Assembly (NCBI GenBank): GCA_964351995.1
Contig: CAYGQE010000001.1
Span: forward strand, 1-64,000
Length of the DNA stretch: 64,000 nucleotides
Direction: 5' to 3'
DNA from: SZUA-35 sp964351995
GTDB lineage: Bacteria > Actinomycetota > Acidimicrobiia > Acidimicrobiales > SZUA-35
Both the position numbers and the translations under genes were made by a program. Shown here piece by piece: positions 1 to 9,017 of the stretch. Below the pieces are notes generated by a model. The model searched no databases. It had not been told where the DNA came from and worked only from the letters and a program-made list of their open reading frames with translations. Position 1 is the first letter of the stretch, and each line of letters opens with the position of its first letter.

Positions 1-212
1 ACCGAAGCCCTTCCGAGCACGTCGCTGGCCTGGCTGGCCGAGGCGAGCACGACACCACTCGCTCCCGCAGCCTCAGCGGTGTGGCACGATGCGCACGAGC
101 GTTCGAGAATCGGCTGGATGTCGGTGCTGTAGACAACGGGGTCGAGCGAGAACGGATCGATCGCTTCTTCGACCAACGGCTCGGCCAGCGACGTGCTCGG
201 AAGGGCTTCGGT
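1..212. repeat. 30-bp perfect inverted repeat at the window edge
   Basis: Bases 1-30 are the exact reverse complement of 183-212, which lies inside the same lipoprotein gene, and similarity stops at base 31. A 30-bp perfect arm that begins exactly at the sequence end and copies internal coding sequence is more like a chimeric or fold-back contig end than a biological repeat. Confidence 0.7.
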
Positions 213-368
213 GGTGTCCGGGGTCGAGGTCGTTGTCTCGATCGGTGTGGCGTCGTCGTTCGGGACGAACAGGTTCGGCTCCTCCACCGCACGCTCGTTC
301 TCCGCCGAACACGCGCCCAACAACGCCAGTCCGAGAACCATCAGACCAAGCAACCAATGAGCGCGCAT
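1..368 (-). CDS. Lipoprotein with c-type haem motif, 3'-truncated by window edge
   Basis: The reading frame opens at an ATG at 368 and stays open to the edge, so only the N-terminal 122 residues are visible. Residues 1-20 form a lipoprotein signal (charged start, Leu/Val/Gly core, LLGAC lipobox with Cys20). A low-complexity Glu/Thr/Pro linker follows, then IQPILERSCASCH, where residues 92-96 (CASCH) are a canonical CxxCH haem-attachment motif. The phrase 'I-x-P-I-L-x-x-x-C-x-x-C-H' is typical of cytochrome c-like domains of outward-facing electron-transfer or binding proteins. I infer a membrane-anchored c-type cytochrome; the partner is unknown. The last ten codons at the edge may be an assembly artefact, see the inverted repeat. 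Confidence 0.75.
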   Translation of the reverse strand, partial: MRAHWLLGLMVLGLALLGACSAENERAVEEPNLFVPNDDATPIETTTSTPDTTEALPSTSLAEPLVEEAIDPFSLDPVVYSTDIQPILERSCASCHTAEAAGASGVVLASASQASDVLGRAS

Positions 369-477
369 GACGCCGACGGTACTCGACTCGCCGAAACCCG
401 ATGGCGCGACCGCGACCCCTGAGGCAACGCGGTGCCCATGATCTTGTGAACTGCTCGAACGACGCATCGACTTCAAG

Positions 478-501
478 TTGGGAGGGGTCGGGTCCTCCCA
501 A
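478..501. terminator. Conserved hairpin, TTGGGAGG/CCTCCCAA family, copy 1
   Basis: A perfect 8-bp stem (TTGGGAGG and CCTCCCAA) encloses the 8-nt loop GGTCGGGT. It lies 1 bp beyond the stop codon of the minus-strand oxygenase gene. There is no U-tract. The same sequence recurs at 3575-3598 and 19505-19527, with a variant at 19472-19497, so this looks like a genome-wide 3'-end element. Confidence 0.65.
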
Positions 502-502
502 G

Positions 503-1879
503 TCAGTCCGAGATCCAGCTTCCGTGGGCGCCATAGGGCACTCGTTGCGGCAGCTGGATGCTGGCGACCGGCGGCGCTGAGAAGTTCTGAGCGTCGATGA
601 TCACGAAGCTCGACACGCCGGTGGCTTCGTCGTGGACCAGGTTCATGATCCAGCCGTCATCCTCGCCGGCATCAATGGCTCGGGGAGCAAACACCGGCTC
701 GGCGCCGTGCACGTGGTTCCCACCGAGCGAGTGCTCCTCAAAGGCACCGCTGCGCAGGTCGTATTTGAACAGCGACGAGCCGTAGACCGGCTCGGTTCCG
801 TCGTCATCGCCGAGGGCCATCATGTAGCCGAAGCGAGCATCGAGCCCGACCAATCGCTCGTCGACCCGACCGAAGTCTGCGTTGCGGTCGTCGATCTGTT
901 CCTCGGTGACCGTGCCTGCAGTGAGGTCGATGGTCCACTTCCACAGGAAAGATCCGTCATCGGAGTAGTCGTCGCCACCCGAGCCGTAGGCCGAGTCCTT
1001 GCGGGCGACGTGCAACACGATCCGTTCCTCACCGTTCGGCCCGGTCTCTTCGAACGCGTTGACCGGATGGAAGACGTAACACGGCTCGATCTCGAACCAT
1101 CGCACATCAGCGTTGGTGCCATTGCGAGGCATCACGCCAAGCCGCGCCCCCTCTTCCTTCTTGAACTGGAACGGCAATCCTGTGTGGACAACGCTCAGGT
1201 CAAAGCAGAGCGGCAGATCCATGAACACAACGTGATTCCGGGTGACGTTGAAGTCATGCATCATCACCATGTTGGGGATCTCGATCGGCTCGAGCTGCAG
1301 AAGTGAACCCTGCGGGCTGACACGGATGTAGTTGAGGAACGGGGGTTCGTACGACATGTAGGAGAAGGCGAGCAGCTCGCCGGTGACCGGACAGATCTTC
1401 GGGTGAGCCGTCATCGACGTGGTGAGCGCACCGCCGTAATTCTGGACACCGAGCGTGTTGAGTTCGGTGTCGATCCGCCAGGGCCAGTGGCCCTCCTCGA
1501 GGCACAGGATCTCGCCGTTGTGGGGCAGCACGTGGGTGTTGCCCGTGCCTCGCAGAAAGTCCATCGTGCCGCCGCCTCCGGTCCGCTTCGGCTTCTCGCC
1601 GGTGATCCGCTCGGTCTGGATCATGCGGTTGCGGTACCACTCGGCCCGGCCTTCGGACAGACGGATGCCGTGCACCATGCCGTCACCGAAGAACCAGTGA
1701 GCCGACGTGCCCGACTCTGGGTTGGGACCGGTGCGGATGTAGACGCCGTTCAACTCGGGCGGAATCGTCCCCTCGACGACGAGCTCCGTCTCGGTGCGCT
1801 CTTCGTGCATCGGGGCCCAGTTGCCCCGTAGGTGCCACGGCACCTGGACGTCCTCAGTCCCGGGTTCTGTCGTGGTCAT
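503..1879 (-). CDS. Carotenoid cleavage-type oxygenase
   Basis: A 458-aa protein of the carotenoid oxygenase (RPE65/lignostilbene dioxygenase) family, which cleaves C=C bonds with a non-haem iron held by four histidines. The four expected histidines are visible in TAHPKI (about residue 158), MMHDFN (about 210), VFHPVNAF (about 276) and the C-terminal GAHGSW (about 453), and the ELNGVYIRTGPNP start is typical of the family. The ATG at 1879 is chosen because GGGAGGA lies 5 nt upstream; an adjacent ATG at 1882 is possible. The substrate (apocarotenoid or stilbene-like) cannot be told from sequence. It is divergent from an acyl-CoA synthetase, which could activate an acid product. Confidence 0.9.
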   Translation of the reverse strand: MTTTEPGTEDVQVPWHLRGNWAPMHEERTETELVVEGTIPPELNGVYIRTGPNPESGTSAHWFFGDGMVHGIRLSEGRAEWYRNRMIQTERITGEKPKRTGGGGTMDFLRGTGNTHVLPHNGEILCLEEGHWPWRIDTELNTLGVQNYGGALTTSMTAHPKICPVTGELLAFSYMSYEPPFLNYIRVSPQGSLLQLEPIEIPNMVMMHDFNVTRNHVVFMDLPLCFDLSVVHTGLPFQFKKEEGARLGVMPRNGTNADVRWFEIEPCYVFHPVNAFEETGPNGEERIVLHVARKDSAYGSGGDDYSDDGSFLWKWTIDLTAGTVTEEQIDDRNADFGRVDERLVGLDARFGYMMALGDDDGTEPVYGSSLFKYDLRSGAFEEHSLGGNHVHGAEPVFAPRAIDAGEDDGWIMNLVHDEATGVSSFVIIDAQNFSAPPVASIQLPQRVPYGAHGSWISD

Positions 1880-1955
1880 CATGTCCTCCCTTTCGTCGAG
1901 CGGCCATCCTGACCTAGCGTCTGTGACGTTCGCCACTCGAAGATCGAGGTACCAG

Positions 1956-3527
1956 ATGGCTGTGCTCACCAAGGATGCTGCTGCAGAGCGAGGCAACGAC
2001 CTCGCCCTCGCTGACGAGGTTCGCACCCGAACGTGGGCCGAGCTCGACACCCATGTCAATCAACTGGTGCACGCCATGCGAGACGCTGGGATCGGCGCTG
2101 GCGACACGATCGCGCTCATCGCCGGCAACAGCGTCGAATGGTTCGAGACCATGTTCCTTGCCGCCCATGCCGGCCTGACCGTTGTGCCGGTCAACTGGCA
2201 TCTCGTTGGCCCCGAGATCGCCTACATCTTGAGCGACTCCGGGGCGAAGGCCGTGATTGCCGGTCACCAGTTCGAAGCAGCGGTCGCCAACGCGCTGGAT
2301 GATCCCTCGACCTCTACGGTCGAGCTCGCCTTGATCACCACCGGGCCCGATGCACCAACTACTGATCGCTTCCAGTCATACGACGAGTTCTTGGCGAGCG
2401 GCTCGGTTGAGGAGCCAGAAGGCCAGAGCTTCGGTGGCCCGATGTTCTACACCTCGGGCACGACGGGTCATCCCAAAGGGGTCAGTGGTTCGCTTGCGAG
2501 CATGCCGCCGGGAAGCGATCCGTCGATCTGGCAGCTGATCGGCAGCGGCATCGCTGGGTTCCTTCCCACTCCCGGCCGGACGGCCCTGTGCGGCCCGGCC
2601 TACCACTCGGCGCAATGGGCATTCTCGTTCTTGCCGCTGGTCGTCGGCTCATCCATCGTGATGCAGCACAAGTACGACAGTGCTGGCTTGCTCCGCATGA
2701 TCGATGAGCACGCCGTCACCAACGTGCACTTGGTGCCAACCCAGATGAAGCGGCTCACCGACCTTCCCAACGAGGTGAAGGCTGGCTTCGATGGCTCGTC
2801 GCTCGAGATGGTCCTGCATGGCGCAGCTCCATGCCCTCCAGGAGTGAAGCAATCGATGATCGACTGGTGGGGTCCGAAGATCACCGAGTACTACGGCTCG
2901 ACCGAAGGATCGGTCATCACGATGATCGATTCGGCCCAGTGGATGGCCAAGGGAGGCAGTGTCGGCCCTCCCTTGCCGGGTTTCGAGATCCTCGTGATCG
3001 ATGATGCCGGCCAGCGGGTCGGGCCGAATGAGAGTGGCACGCTCTACTTCCGCAGCGGGGCCGACTTCAGCTACCACAACGCGCCAGAGAAGACCGCCGA
3101 GGCTCACCTCGAACCCGGTGTCTTCACCACTGGCGACGTGGGCTTCCTCGACGATGAGGGCTATCTCTGGCTGAGCGATCGCAAGATCGACATGATCATC
3201 TCCGGCGGCGTCAACATCTACCCGGCCGAGATCGAGGGAGCCCTCGGCGACCACCCGTTGGTTGCTGATGTGGCCGTGATCGGTGTGCCAAACGATGACT
3301 TCGGCGAAGAGGTCAAAGCCGTGGTGGTGTTGAGCGACCGGGTTTCACCGCAAGACCAGGCCGCAACACTCGACCAACTTCGTGCCCACTGTCGAGAAAA
3401 CCTTGCCGGCTACAAGGTGCCCCGCTCGATCGATGTGGTCCACGAGCTTCCTCGCACCGGCACCGGCAAGGTCCAGAAGCGCAAGCTGCGTGACCCCTAC
3501 TGGGCTGACACCGATCGAGCGATTTAG
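1956..3527 (+). CDS. Acyl-CoA synthetase (AMP-binding enzyme)
   Basis: A 523-aa ATP-dependent acyl-CoA ligase that activates a carboxylic acid as acyl-AMP and transfers it to CoA. The AMP-binding P-loop TSGTTGHPKG sits near residue 166, YYGSTEG supplies the A5 motif, LSDRKIDMIISGGVNIYPAEIE is the A8 hinge (given here only as a landmark), and the catalytic lysine is in GTGKVQKRKLR at the C-terminus. Length matches the family. The start is the ATG preceded by GAGG at 6-nt spacing. The 76-bp gap to the divergent oxygenase must hold both promoters. The substrate is unknown; feruloyl-, medium- or long-chain acids are all possible. Confidence 0.88.
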   Translation: MAVLTKDAAAERGNDLALADEVRTRTWAELDTHVNQLVHAMRDAGIGAGDTIALIAGNSVEWFETMFLAAHAGLTVVPVNWHLVGPEIAYILSDSGAKAVIAGHQFEAAVANALDDPSTSTVELALITTGPDAPTTDRFQSYDEFLASGSVEEPEGQSFGGPMFYTSGTTGHPKGVSGSLASMPPGSDPSIWQLIGSGIAGFLPTPGRTALCGPAYHSAQWAFSFLPLVVGSSIVMQHKYDSAGLLRMIDEHAVTNVHLVPTQMKRLTDLPNEVKAGFDGSSLEMVLHGAAPCPPGVKQSMIDWWGPKITEYYGSTEGSVITMIDSAQWMAKGGSVGPPLPGFEILVIDDAGQRVGPNESGTLYFRSGADFSYHNAPEKTAEAHLEPGVFTTGDVGFLDDEGYLWLSDRKIDMIISGGVNIYPAEIEGALGDHPLVADVAVIGVPNDDFGEEVKAVVVLSDRVSPQDQAATLDQLRAHCRENLAGYKVPRSIDVVHELPRTGTGKVQKRKLRDPYWADTDRAI

Positions 3528-3574
3528 CCCCAAACGAAGTGCCGGCGGTTCATCGGCGGCACCAGTCGACTGAC

Positions 3575-3598
3575 TTGGGAGGGGTCGGGTCCTCCCAA
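3575..3598. terminator. Conserved hairpin, TTGGGAGG/CCTCCCAA family, copy 2
   Basis: This is identical over 24 bases to the element at 478-501. It lies in the 84-bp gap between convergent genes ending at 3527 (+) and 3612 (-), where a symmetrical hairpin could end transcription from both sides. Confidence 0.7.
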
Positions 3599-3611
3599 CT
3601 GGCTCGCTACT

Positions 3612-5024
3612 TCAATCGAGCAAGCGGGCGGTGCGCATCACGCCAGTGGCCCGATCGATGAACGTGCCGCTTGCCGCGTCCATGGCAATGATCATGGCCG
3701 GGCCATTCGGATGTTCTTCGAACCACCAGATGCGGTGCAGTTGTGTCGACTGTGTGGCTGTGTCGACGCCGTAGTCAGTTCGGAATGTGAGATCGCAAGG
3801 ATCCTCGGCACTGCAATCGGCATCGGGGTTCGCAAGCAGGTCGAACTGGATGACTTCGGTGCCATCGATGTCGAACCGCTCGATGTCACTCACCGACACC
3901 GCCGATGGCGGGGAGGCGAGGAAGGCCTCGATGTCGTCCATGAGCACGGCCTCACCGGCAACGAGGGGTCCCGCTGTTGGCACCGCATCAACCATGCCGT
4001 TGACCATCACCAGGTCTCGATCACCGGGGCCAATACTTCCCGTGGCCCCGATGGCAACGATCCCGGGGAAGTTCGGGAGCACGAACCAGTCCTCCCCGAG
4101 GTCGAGTACGAGGGCTCGACCGAAATTGTCGATCAGGTAACTACCAGGCTCGACCGGTGAGAAGGGGGCCCCGAGGAGTGGGGGTCCCCCTTCTACAACG
4201 TCGGCTGGCGGGGCCGGCTCGCCAGCTGGCTCCTCAGCCGCAGCCGTGTCGGAGGTCAGGACCTCGTCAAGGCCAGGACCGGTGAACGCCATGCTCGCCA
4301 GCAGCGTGCCGAACGCTGGCTCGAGTGTCTGGGCTTGGTCGGGCTCGAAGAAGGTCATGCCCGCCGTGAGGAGCCCACTTGGCGTTTCAGCGACGAAGGT
4401 GATGCCAAAGGGGAACGGGGACGCACCACTCTGCGGTTCGCTTCCCCGTCGTTGATCTGCGAACAAGAGCGTGTCAGCAGCAGCCAGGGGCGCCTCGGTG
4501 CGGTAGCCAATGAGGCGATACCCGAGGACATCGATCGCCGTTCCTGTTGGTTCGATCGTTGCGCCTGGCACCGACTCGATCGCCGCAATGAAGTCTGCGG
4601 GTTCGCTCACTGGATCGCCGCTCATCAATTGCGAAATGAGCCCAACAGCCGCCGTCGGACCGAACTCGTCAATGGGCCGATCGGAAACAACGACGGTGTC
4701 ACCGGACACGAACAGAGGGTCGCCATCTGCCACCTGGAAGGCCACCCCGCCCATCGAGGAGCCGCGATACAGCTGACGCCCTTCGTCTGGGCGAGTCGCA
4801 AAGGTCACAACATCGACAGAGGCTCCGTCGTCGGCGACATCGGGCTCGGCAGCATCCCGGACATCGCCCTCCAGGAGCGTGGTCTCAGTCGAGTCCACCT
4901 CGACAGCTTGCGTAGCATTCGCGCCGTCAGATGAGTTCGAACAGGCCGTGGCAACGAGTACGAGGGCCAGAACGCCCGATCGAAGTAGGTGCTGTCGGCG
5001 GCGAAGGCGATGGCTGCTGAACAT
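3612..5024 (-). CDS. Putative secreted lipoprotein of unknown function
   Basis: A 470-aa protein starting at an ATG (5024) preceded by GGGGGAA. An Arg-rich N-terminus, a hydrophobic stretch and the VATAC lipobox predict a lipid-anchored extracellular protein. The rest is acidic and Asp/Glu/Thr-rich, with no catalytic motif I recognise. It is divergent from an ECF sigma factor gene with about 130 bp between them, so it may belong to that sigma factor's regulon; this is inference from position only. Confidence 0.75.
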   Translation of the reverse strand: MFSSHRLRRRQHLLRSGVLALVLVATACSNSSDGANATQAVEVDSTETTLLEGDVRDAAEPDVADDGASVDVVTFATRPDEGRQLYRGSSMGGVAFQVADGDPLFVSGDTVVVSDRPIDEFGPTAAVGLISQLMSGDPVSEPADFIAAIESVPGATIEPTGTAIDVLGYRLIGYRTEAPLAAADTLLFADQRRGSEPQSGASPFPFGITFVAETPSGLLTAGMTFFEPDQAQTLEPAFGTLLASMAFTGPGLDEVLTSDTAAAEEPAGEPAPPADVVEGGPPLLGAPFSPVEPGSYLIDNFGRALVLDLGEDWFVLPNFPGIVAIGATGSIGPGDRDLVMVNGMVDAVPTAGPLVAGEAVLMDDIEAFLASPPSAVSVSDIERFDIDGTEVIQFDLLANPDADCSAEDPCDLTFRTDYGVDTATQSTQLHRIWWFEEHPNGPAMIIAMDAASGTFIDRATGVMRTARLLD

Positions 5025-5155
5025 GTGATTCCCCCATTGTTGGTTCGCGATCCACAACGACGGGCGACCACGCTTTCTGTCGCGGTGACTCGGAAATGCT
5101 GTCACGATGTTCCCGTTGGCGACAGATTCGAGGGAGGTGCGTCGTCGTACCAGGC

Positions 5156-5713
5156 ATGAGGACCCCGAGCGACACGAACGCGGCACCGCTTTGCGCTCCC
5201 GACGTCCGTCAGCACCTCATTGATCTCTACGAAACAACCGTCGGAGATCTCTATCGGTTCTGCCTCTCACGAACGGGAGACCGGGCTGTTGCTGACGACG
5301 CCACTGCCGAAGCATTCCTTGCCGCAGCTCGAACGCTTCGAGAACACCCGGAGTCGGTCGTTGATCGTTCGTGGCTGTTCGTTGTTGCGAAGCGAAGAAT
5401 TGTCGATGCGTGGCGAGCCGAGGAGCGAAACGTTCGAAGACTCAACCGTTTGCGCAAGGAACGATCATCGGCCGACCACGACCCGATCGACGAGATGTTG
5501 GAGGATGGCGGGCGCTCCGAGGCAGTACTGCAGGCACTGCAGTCGCTACCGCCGAGACAAAGGGCAGCGATCACCTTGCGCTACCTCGACGAATGCTCAG
5601 TAGCCGAAGTGGCCGAAACGCTGGGGTGCGAGTACCAAGCCGCTGAATCACTTCTGGCACGTGGGCGACGTGGCTTTTCGATGGCGTGGCAGGAACAGAG
5701 GACACAGCGATGA
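5156..5713 (+). CDS. ECF-type RNA polymerase sigma factor
   Basis: A 185-aa sigma-70 family protein. Region 2 spans about residues 20-85 (LYETTVGDLYRFCLSRTGDRAVADDATAEAF type, with the SWLF and AKRRIVDAWR segments), and region 4 spans about 120-175 (LQSLPPRQRAAITLRYLDECSVAEVAETLG, the -35 binding helix-turn-helix, cited as landmarks). It lacks regions 1 and 3, as extracytoplasmic function sigma factors do. The stop codon overlaps the next gene's ATG in an ATGA, so the pair is translationally coupled. Its signal is unknown. Confidence 0.88.
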   Translation: MRTPSDTNAAPLCAPDVRQHLIDLYETTVGDLYRFCLSRTGDRAVADDATAEAFLAAARTLREHPESVVDRSWLFVVAKRRIVDAWRAEERNVRRLNRLRKERSSADHDPIDEMLEDGGRSEAVLQALQSLPPRQRAAITLRYLDECSVAEVAETLGCEYQAAESLLARGRRGFSMAWQEQRTQR

Positions 5714-6573
5714 CCGGGGAAAATTCTGAGCTGCTCACCGACTCTGAAATGGCCGAGCTTCTGCGATCACTCGAGACCCACAGTCAGCCGAACTCGGGAG
5801 AACGCGAACGACTCCTCAACGACATGCTCTCTGTTTTCGACGGCGTGAACGAGGCGGACGATCCACGACCCAGCATTGCCACCGTGATCGACGACGAGGT
5901 CACAACGCCACGGAAAGCCTCGACGCTGCGAACCGGCGAGTGGTTCTTGGCTGCCGCAGCCGTGCTGGCCCTCGCCTTCTGGGTCTCGAGACCTGATGTC
6001 TCGAACACCGCCGTCACCGCCTCGGAGACCACCGACCCAGTGCAGTCGGGGCCGACATCGCAGTCGGATGACCCCGGGACTGCAGTGCGATTCTCCAACT
6101 TTGGCGATGGAATACAGCTCCCCTTGCCAGACGGCATCACCGTGGTCGAAGAAACCAGCGATCGAATCTCCTTCACCAGGTCTGCTGATGATCTCTCTGG
6201 CTCGGCCGCCATCGTCCTGATCGCTACAGGGACCACGGACATTGATCAAGAGATCGAGCGTCTCGTTGACGACGAAGCCATCGTCGTCAACGACAGCCGC
6301 GTTCGTGTCGGGGATCAACTCCGCTCTCGCTGGGAAGTCACCATCAGCAACACCACCGCAGCAGATCTCGATTGTGTGGGCATCCAGCCGTGTTTGATCA
6401 TCCCGACCGACGGCGCTGACGTCGTGGTGTGGTCCGGAATCCCGACGATCATCACCTCTCTCGACGTCGATGAGGCCTCGCATGCCGTTTGGCTCGTTCG
6501 GCTCACGAGCTATCAGGACGCACGTGGGCGGACCGTCAGCGGCGAGATGTTGAACGGACTCGAGTTCGGCTGA
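5710..6573 (+). CDS. Membrane protein, probable anti-sigma factor
   Basis: A 287-aa protein whose ATG overlaps the sigma factor stop by 4 nt. The N-terminal ~75 residues are acidic and soluble, one membrane helix follows (EWFLAAAAVLALAFWVS, about 77-93), and the C-terminal ~190 residues would lie outside the cell. That topology and the coupling to an ECF sigma gene fit an anti-sigma factor that holds the sigma factor at the membrane. No HxxxCxxC zinc anti-sigma motif is visible, so it would be a non-ZAS type or only a regulatory partner. Confidence 0.65.
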   Translation: MTGENSELLTDSEMAELLRSLETHSQPNSGERERLLNDMLSVFDGVNEADDPRPSIATVIDDEVTTPRKASTLRTGEWFLAAAAVLALAFWVSRPDVSNTAVTASETTDPVQSGPTSQSDDPGTAVRFSNFGDGIQLPLPDGITVVEETSDRISFTRSADDLSGSAAIVLIATGTTDIDQEIERLVDDEAIVVNDSRVRVGDQLRSRWEVTISNTTAADLDCVGIQPCLIIPTDGADVVVWSGIPTIITSLDVDEASHAVWLVRLTSYQDARGRTVSGEMLNGLEFG

Positions 6574-6600
6574 CCTGCTCCTGGCCCGCTGCGTTTCATC

Positions 6601-6606
6601 TAGCGT
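6601..6606 (+). promoter_or_regulatory. -10 box for a leaderless transcript (TAGCGT)
   Basis: TAGCGT is separated by 6 nt from the ATG at 6613. That places the expected transcription start at the A of the start codon, and no Shine-Dalgarno sequence is present. Confidence 0.5.
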
Positions 6607-6612
6607 TGGGCC

Positions 6613-7356
6613 ATGAAGCTCATTCCTTTGGAGATCGGTCGCCTCGAGGCCAGCCTGTCCATCATCACCGGCGCGGACGACACCGCCACCCTGCCAATTC
6701 CGAGCTGGTTGGTCGAGCATCCCGCTGGCTTGCTGCTGTTCGACACCGGACTCCACCCCGACCTCCAGACCAGCACCGATCGCATCGGCCGCTCGGCTCG
6801 ATTCTTCACGCCCGACTTCCCGGTCGGCGAAGAACTGGCCGCTCGATTGAACGCCCAGGGCATCCGCCCGTCCGACATCACCCACATCGTGTTCAGCCAT
6901 CTGCACTTCGACCACGTGGGTGGCACGGCCGAGGTGCCAGACGCTCGCATCATCGTGCAAGCCGACGAATGGTCGGCTGGCACTGATCCCCGGTTGATCG
7001 AGAAGGGCGCCTACATGCCCGACGACTATGTGCTGGGTCACGACATCCAGACCATCGAAGGGCTGCACGATGTGTTCGGCGACGGCAAGGTCATCTGCGT
7101 ACCGACACCCGGCCACACGATCGGGCACCAGTCGCTACGAGTGAACCTCGATGCTGGCCCCGTCGTGCTCACCGGCGACTGCATCTACTTCCACGAAATG
7201 CTCGAGAGCATGCAGGTGCCGAAGTTCGGTTACGACACCGACCAGCAGAAAGCGTCAATGATCGAGCTGCGGCGGCTCCGAGACGACGAGGGCTGTCGCC
7301 TGTTGTTCGGCCACGACGTCGATCAATTCCGCTCGCTCCCCGCTGTGCTCACGTAG
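6613..7356 (+). CDS. Metallo-beta-lactamase-fold hydrolase, N-acyl homoserine lactonase-like
   Basis: A 247-aa metal-dependent hydrolase. The metal-binding motif HLHFDH lies at residues 96-101, a second His in PTPGHTIGHQS, the bridging Asp in VLTGDCIYF and a final His in LLFGHDVD. Spacing and length match the AttM/AiiA-type lactonase branch, which opens lactone rings, but the same fold includes other esterases and thioesterases. Its 3' end overlaps the convergent allophanate hydrolase gene by 34 bp. Quorum quenching is only one possible role. Confidence 0.82.
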   Translation: MKLIPLEIGRLEASLSIITGADDTATLPIPSWLVEHPAGLLLFDTGLHPDLQTSTDRIGRSARFFTPDFPVGEELAARLNAQGIRPSDITHIVFSHLHFDHVGGTAEVPDARIIVQADEWSAGTDPRLIEKGAYMPDDYVLGHDIQTIEGLHDVFGDGKVICVPTPGHTIGHQSLRVNLDAGPVVLTGDCIYFHEMLESMQVPKFGYDTDQQKASMIELRRLRDDEGCRLLFGHDVDQFRSLPAVLT

Positions 7357-9017
7357 GCCCGCCAACCGCCGAACGACGTGACTTCGGTGGAACCTTCCAA
7401 CGCACGGGGCTCGCACACGAAACCGGTGAGCTCCCGACCATCGGCAAGTGTGACGGTGCCGAGAGCAAGCGGTGCAGGAACCATCGTGAGGAAGGTGCCG
7501 AGCGCTGCAGGGGTGAGATCCCAGACGTCGACCTGAAGCGACGAACCCTCGAGATCAAAGATCACTCCCGGCTTCTTCGGCGGTCCACCCTCGAGAGCGA
7601 ACAGTCGATAGGTGGGTGCGGTTTGGGTTGTCTCGCGCCACACAGCGCCAAGGTCGGTCAGCTGCCACTCGAGCGGTTGCCCCTTGAGATGGGCACCAGC
7701 GACGACCAGCGGAATCATCGACTCCGCTCCGGGCTTCGGCTGCGGACTGCCCAAGACTTCACCGGCCACCATCATCAGCAGCTCATCGCTCCATGCCTTG
7801 CCATAGAGAGTGACGCCGAGCGGAACGGGTGACGAGTCGTCAGCTGGAATCGGAATCGAGAGTCCGGCGAGGTCGACCAAATTGGCGAACGTGGTGAAGC
7901 GCCCAAGCACACTGTTCACCCCAACGGGATCGGCCGCGACCTCGGCCAGCGAGGCGCCATGCGGCGTGGTGGGGAGGACCAACACGTCGATCTCGGCCAT
8001 GGCCTCGTCGATTTGGCGACGGAGAATTGCGAGGGAACCGGCGGCGTCGAAGACGTCGATCGCTGAGTATGCGAACCCGCCCGAGATGATCGCAGCGACT
8101 GTCGAGTCGACGGCGTCTAGGTGTTCGGCGATGAAGGCGCCGACCGCGTAGGTGCGCTCGGCCACCCAGGGACCGCCGTAGAGAAGATCGCCAGCGGCCG
8201 CGAAGGGAGCGAAGTCGATGGCCGATCGACGGTCCGCAGGGAGGGCATCGACCATCTCCACGTAGGCAGCGATCGTCCGGTCATCGGCGCCGAAGCTCGC
8301 CAGTACGTCAGCCTCGAGCACGCCGAAGCGAACCGCATCAACCGGCGGAGGCGAGACGGGCGGCCGCGAATACGGATCGGTATGCACGAAGCCCGATGCC
8401 GCTTCCAACACCAAGCGTGCGACATCAAGATCTGCGGCAAAGATCGACACGCAGTCGAGCGTGCGTACGGCGGGAACGACCCCCAGGGTCGACAACCGGC
8501 CAACCGTCGGCTTCACGCCGATCACTCCGCAGAACGCCGCCGGCACCCGTCCAGAACCTGCGGTGTCGGTACCGAGTGCGAAGTCGACGAGGCCACGAGC
8601 GGTCGCAACCGCAGAGCCCGAGCTCGATCCGCCGGGCACGTGCTCGGGATCGAACGGGTTGCGGGCCGTGCCGTAGGGAGAGCGCGTGCCGACCAAGCCC
8701 GTGGCGAACTGATCGAGGTTCGTCTTGGCAACGGGCAGAGCCCCCGCATCGATCAGCTGTTGCACCACCGGGGCGGATCCATCGGGGTCGTAGGCGTAGG
8801 CAGGGCAGCCCGCCGTGGTCGCCATTCCAGCGACGTCGATGTTGTCCTTTGCACCGAAGATCAAGCCGCGCAACGGCACGGCGGCTGCCGGCTTGGCGTC
8901 GATCGCCGACGCCAGCGACCGCAAGACCTCGGCGTTGCCGATCGAGATGAAGATGGCCGAGTCATCCAACTGTTCGATGTCAGAAAAGAATCGATCGAGT
9001 CGCTCTGCAGCGCTCAC
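7323..9017 (-). CDS. atzF: Allophanate hydrolase
   Basis: A 564-aa amidase-signature enzyme that hydrolyses allophanate to ammonia and carbon dioxide. The Ser-cisSer-Lys triad is visible: Lys in GAKDNIDVAG, Ser in GGSSSGSA and Ser in DTAGSGR. The C-terminal ~150 residues after the amidase domain match the extra domain of AtzF/TrzF-type allophanate hydrolases, and the length is close to the ~600 aa usual for the family. The GTG start overlaps the stop of the upstream biuret hydrolase gene (GTGA), so the two are coupled and act in sequence. Confidence 0.88.
   Translation of the reverse strand: MSAAERLDRFFSDIEQLDDSAIFISIGNAEVLRSLASAIDAKPAAAVPLRGLIFGAKDNIDVAGMATTAGCPAYAYDPDGSAPVVQQLIDAGALPVAKTNLDQFATGLVGTRSPYGTARNPFDPEHVPGGSSSGSAVATARGLVDFALGTDTAGSGRVPAAFCGVIGVKPTVGRLSTLGVVPAVRTLDCVSIFAADLDVARLVLEAASGFVHTDPYSRPPVSPPPVDAVRFGVLEADVLASFGADDRTIAAYVEMVDALPADRRSAIDFAPFAAAGDLLYGGPWVAERTYAVGAFIAEHLDAVDSTVAAIISGGFAYSAIDVFDAAGSLAILRRQIDEAMAEIDVLVLPTTPHGASLAEVAADPVGVNSVLGRFTTFANLVDLAGLSIPIPADDSSPVPLGVTLYGKAWSDELLMMVAGEVLGSPQPKPGAESMIPLVVAGAHLKGQPLEWQLTDLGAVWRETTQTAPTYRLFALEGGPPKKPGVIFDLEGSSLQVDVWDLTPAALGTFLTMVPAPLALGTVTLADGRELTGFVCEPRALEGSTEVTSFGGWRAYVSTAGSERN

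Noticed and set aside
5767..7128. 453-aa minus-strand ORF
   Set aside because: It covers the anti-sigma and lactonase genes on the other strand, has no recognisable domain, and its composition is that of an antisense frame.
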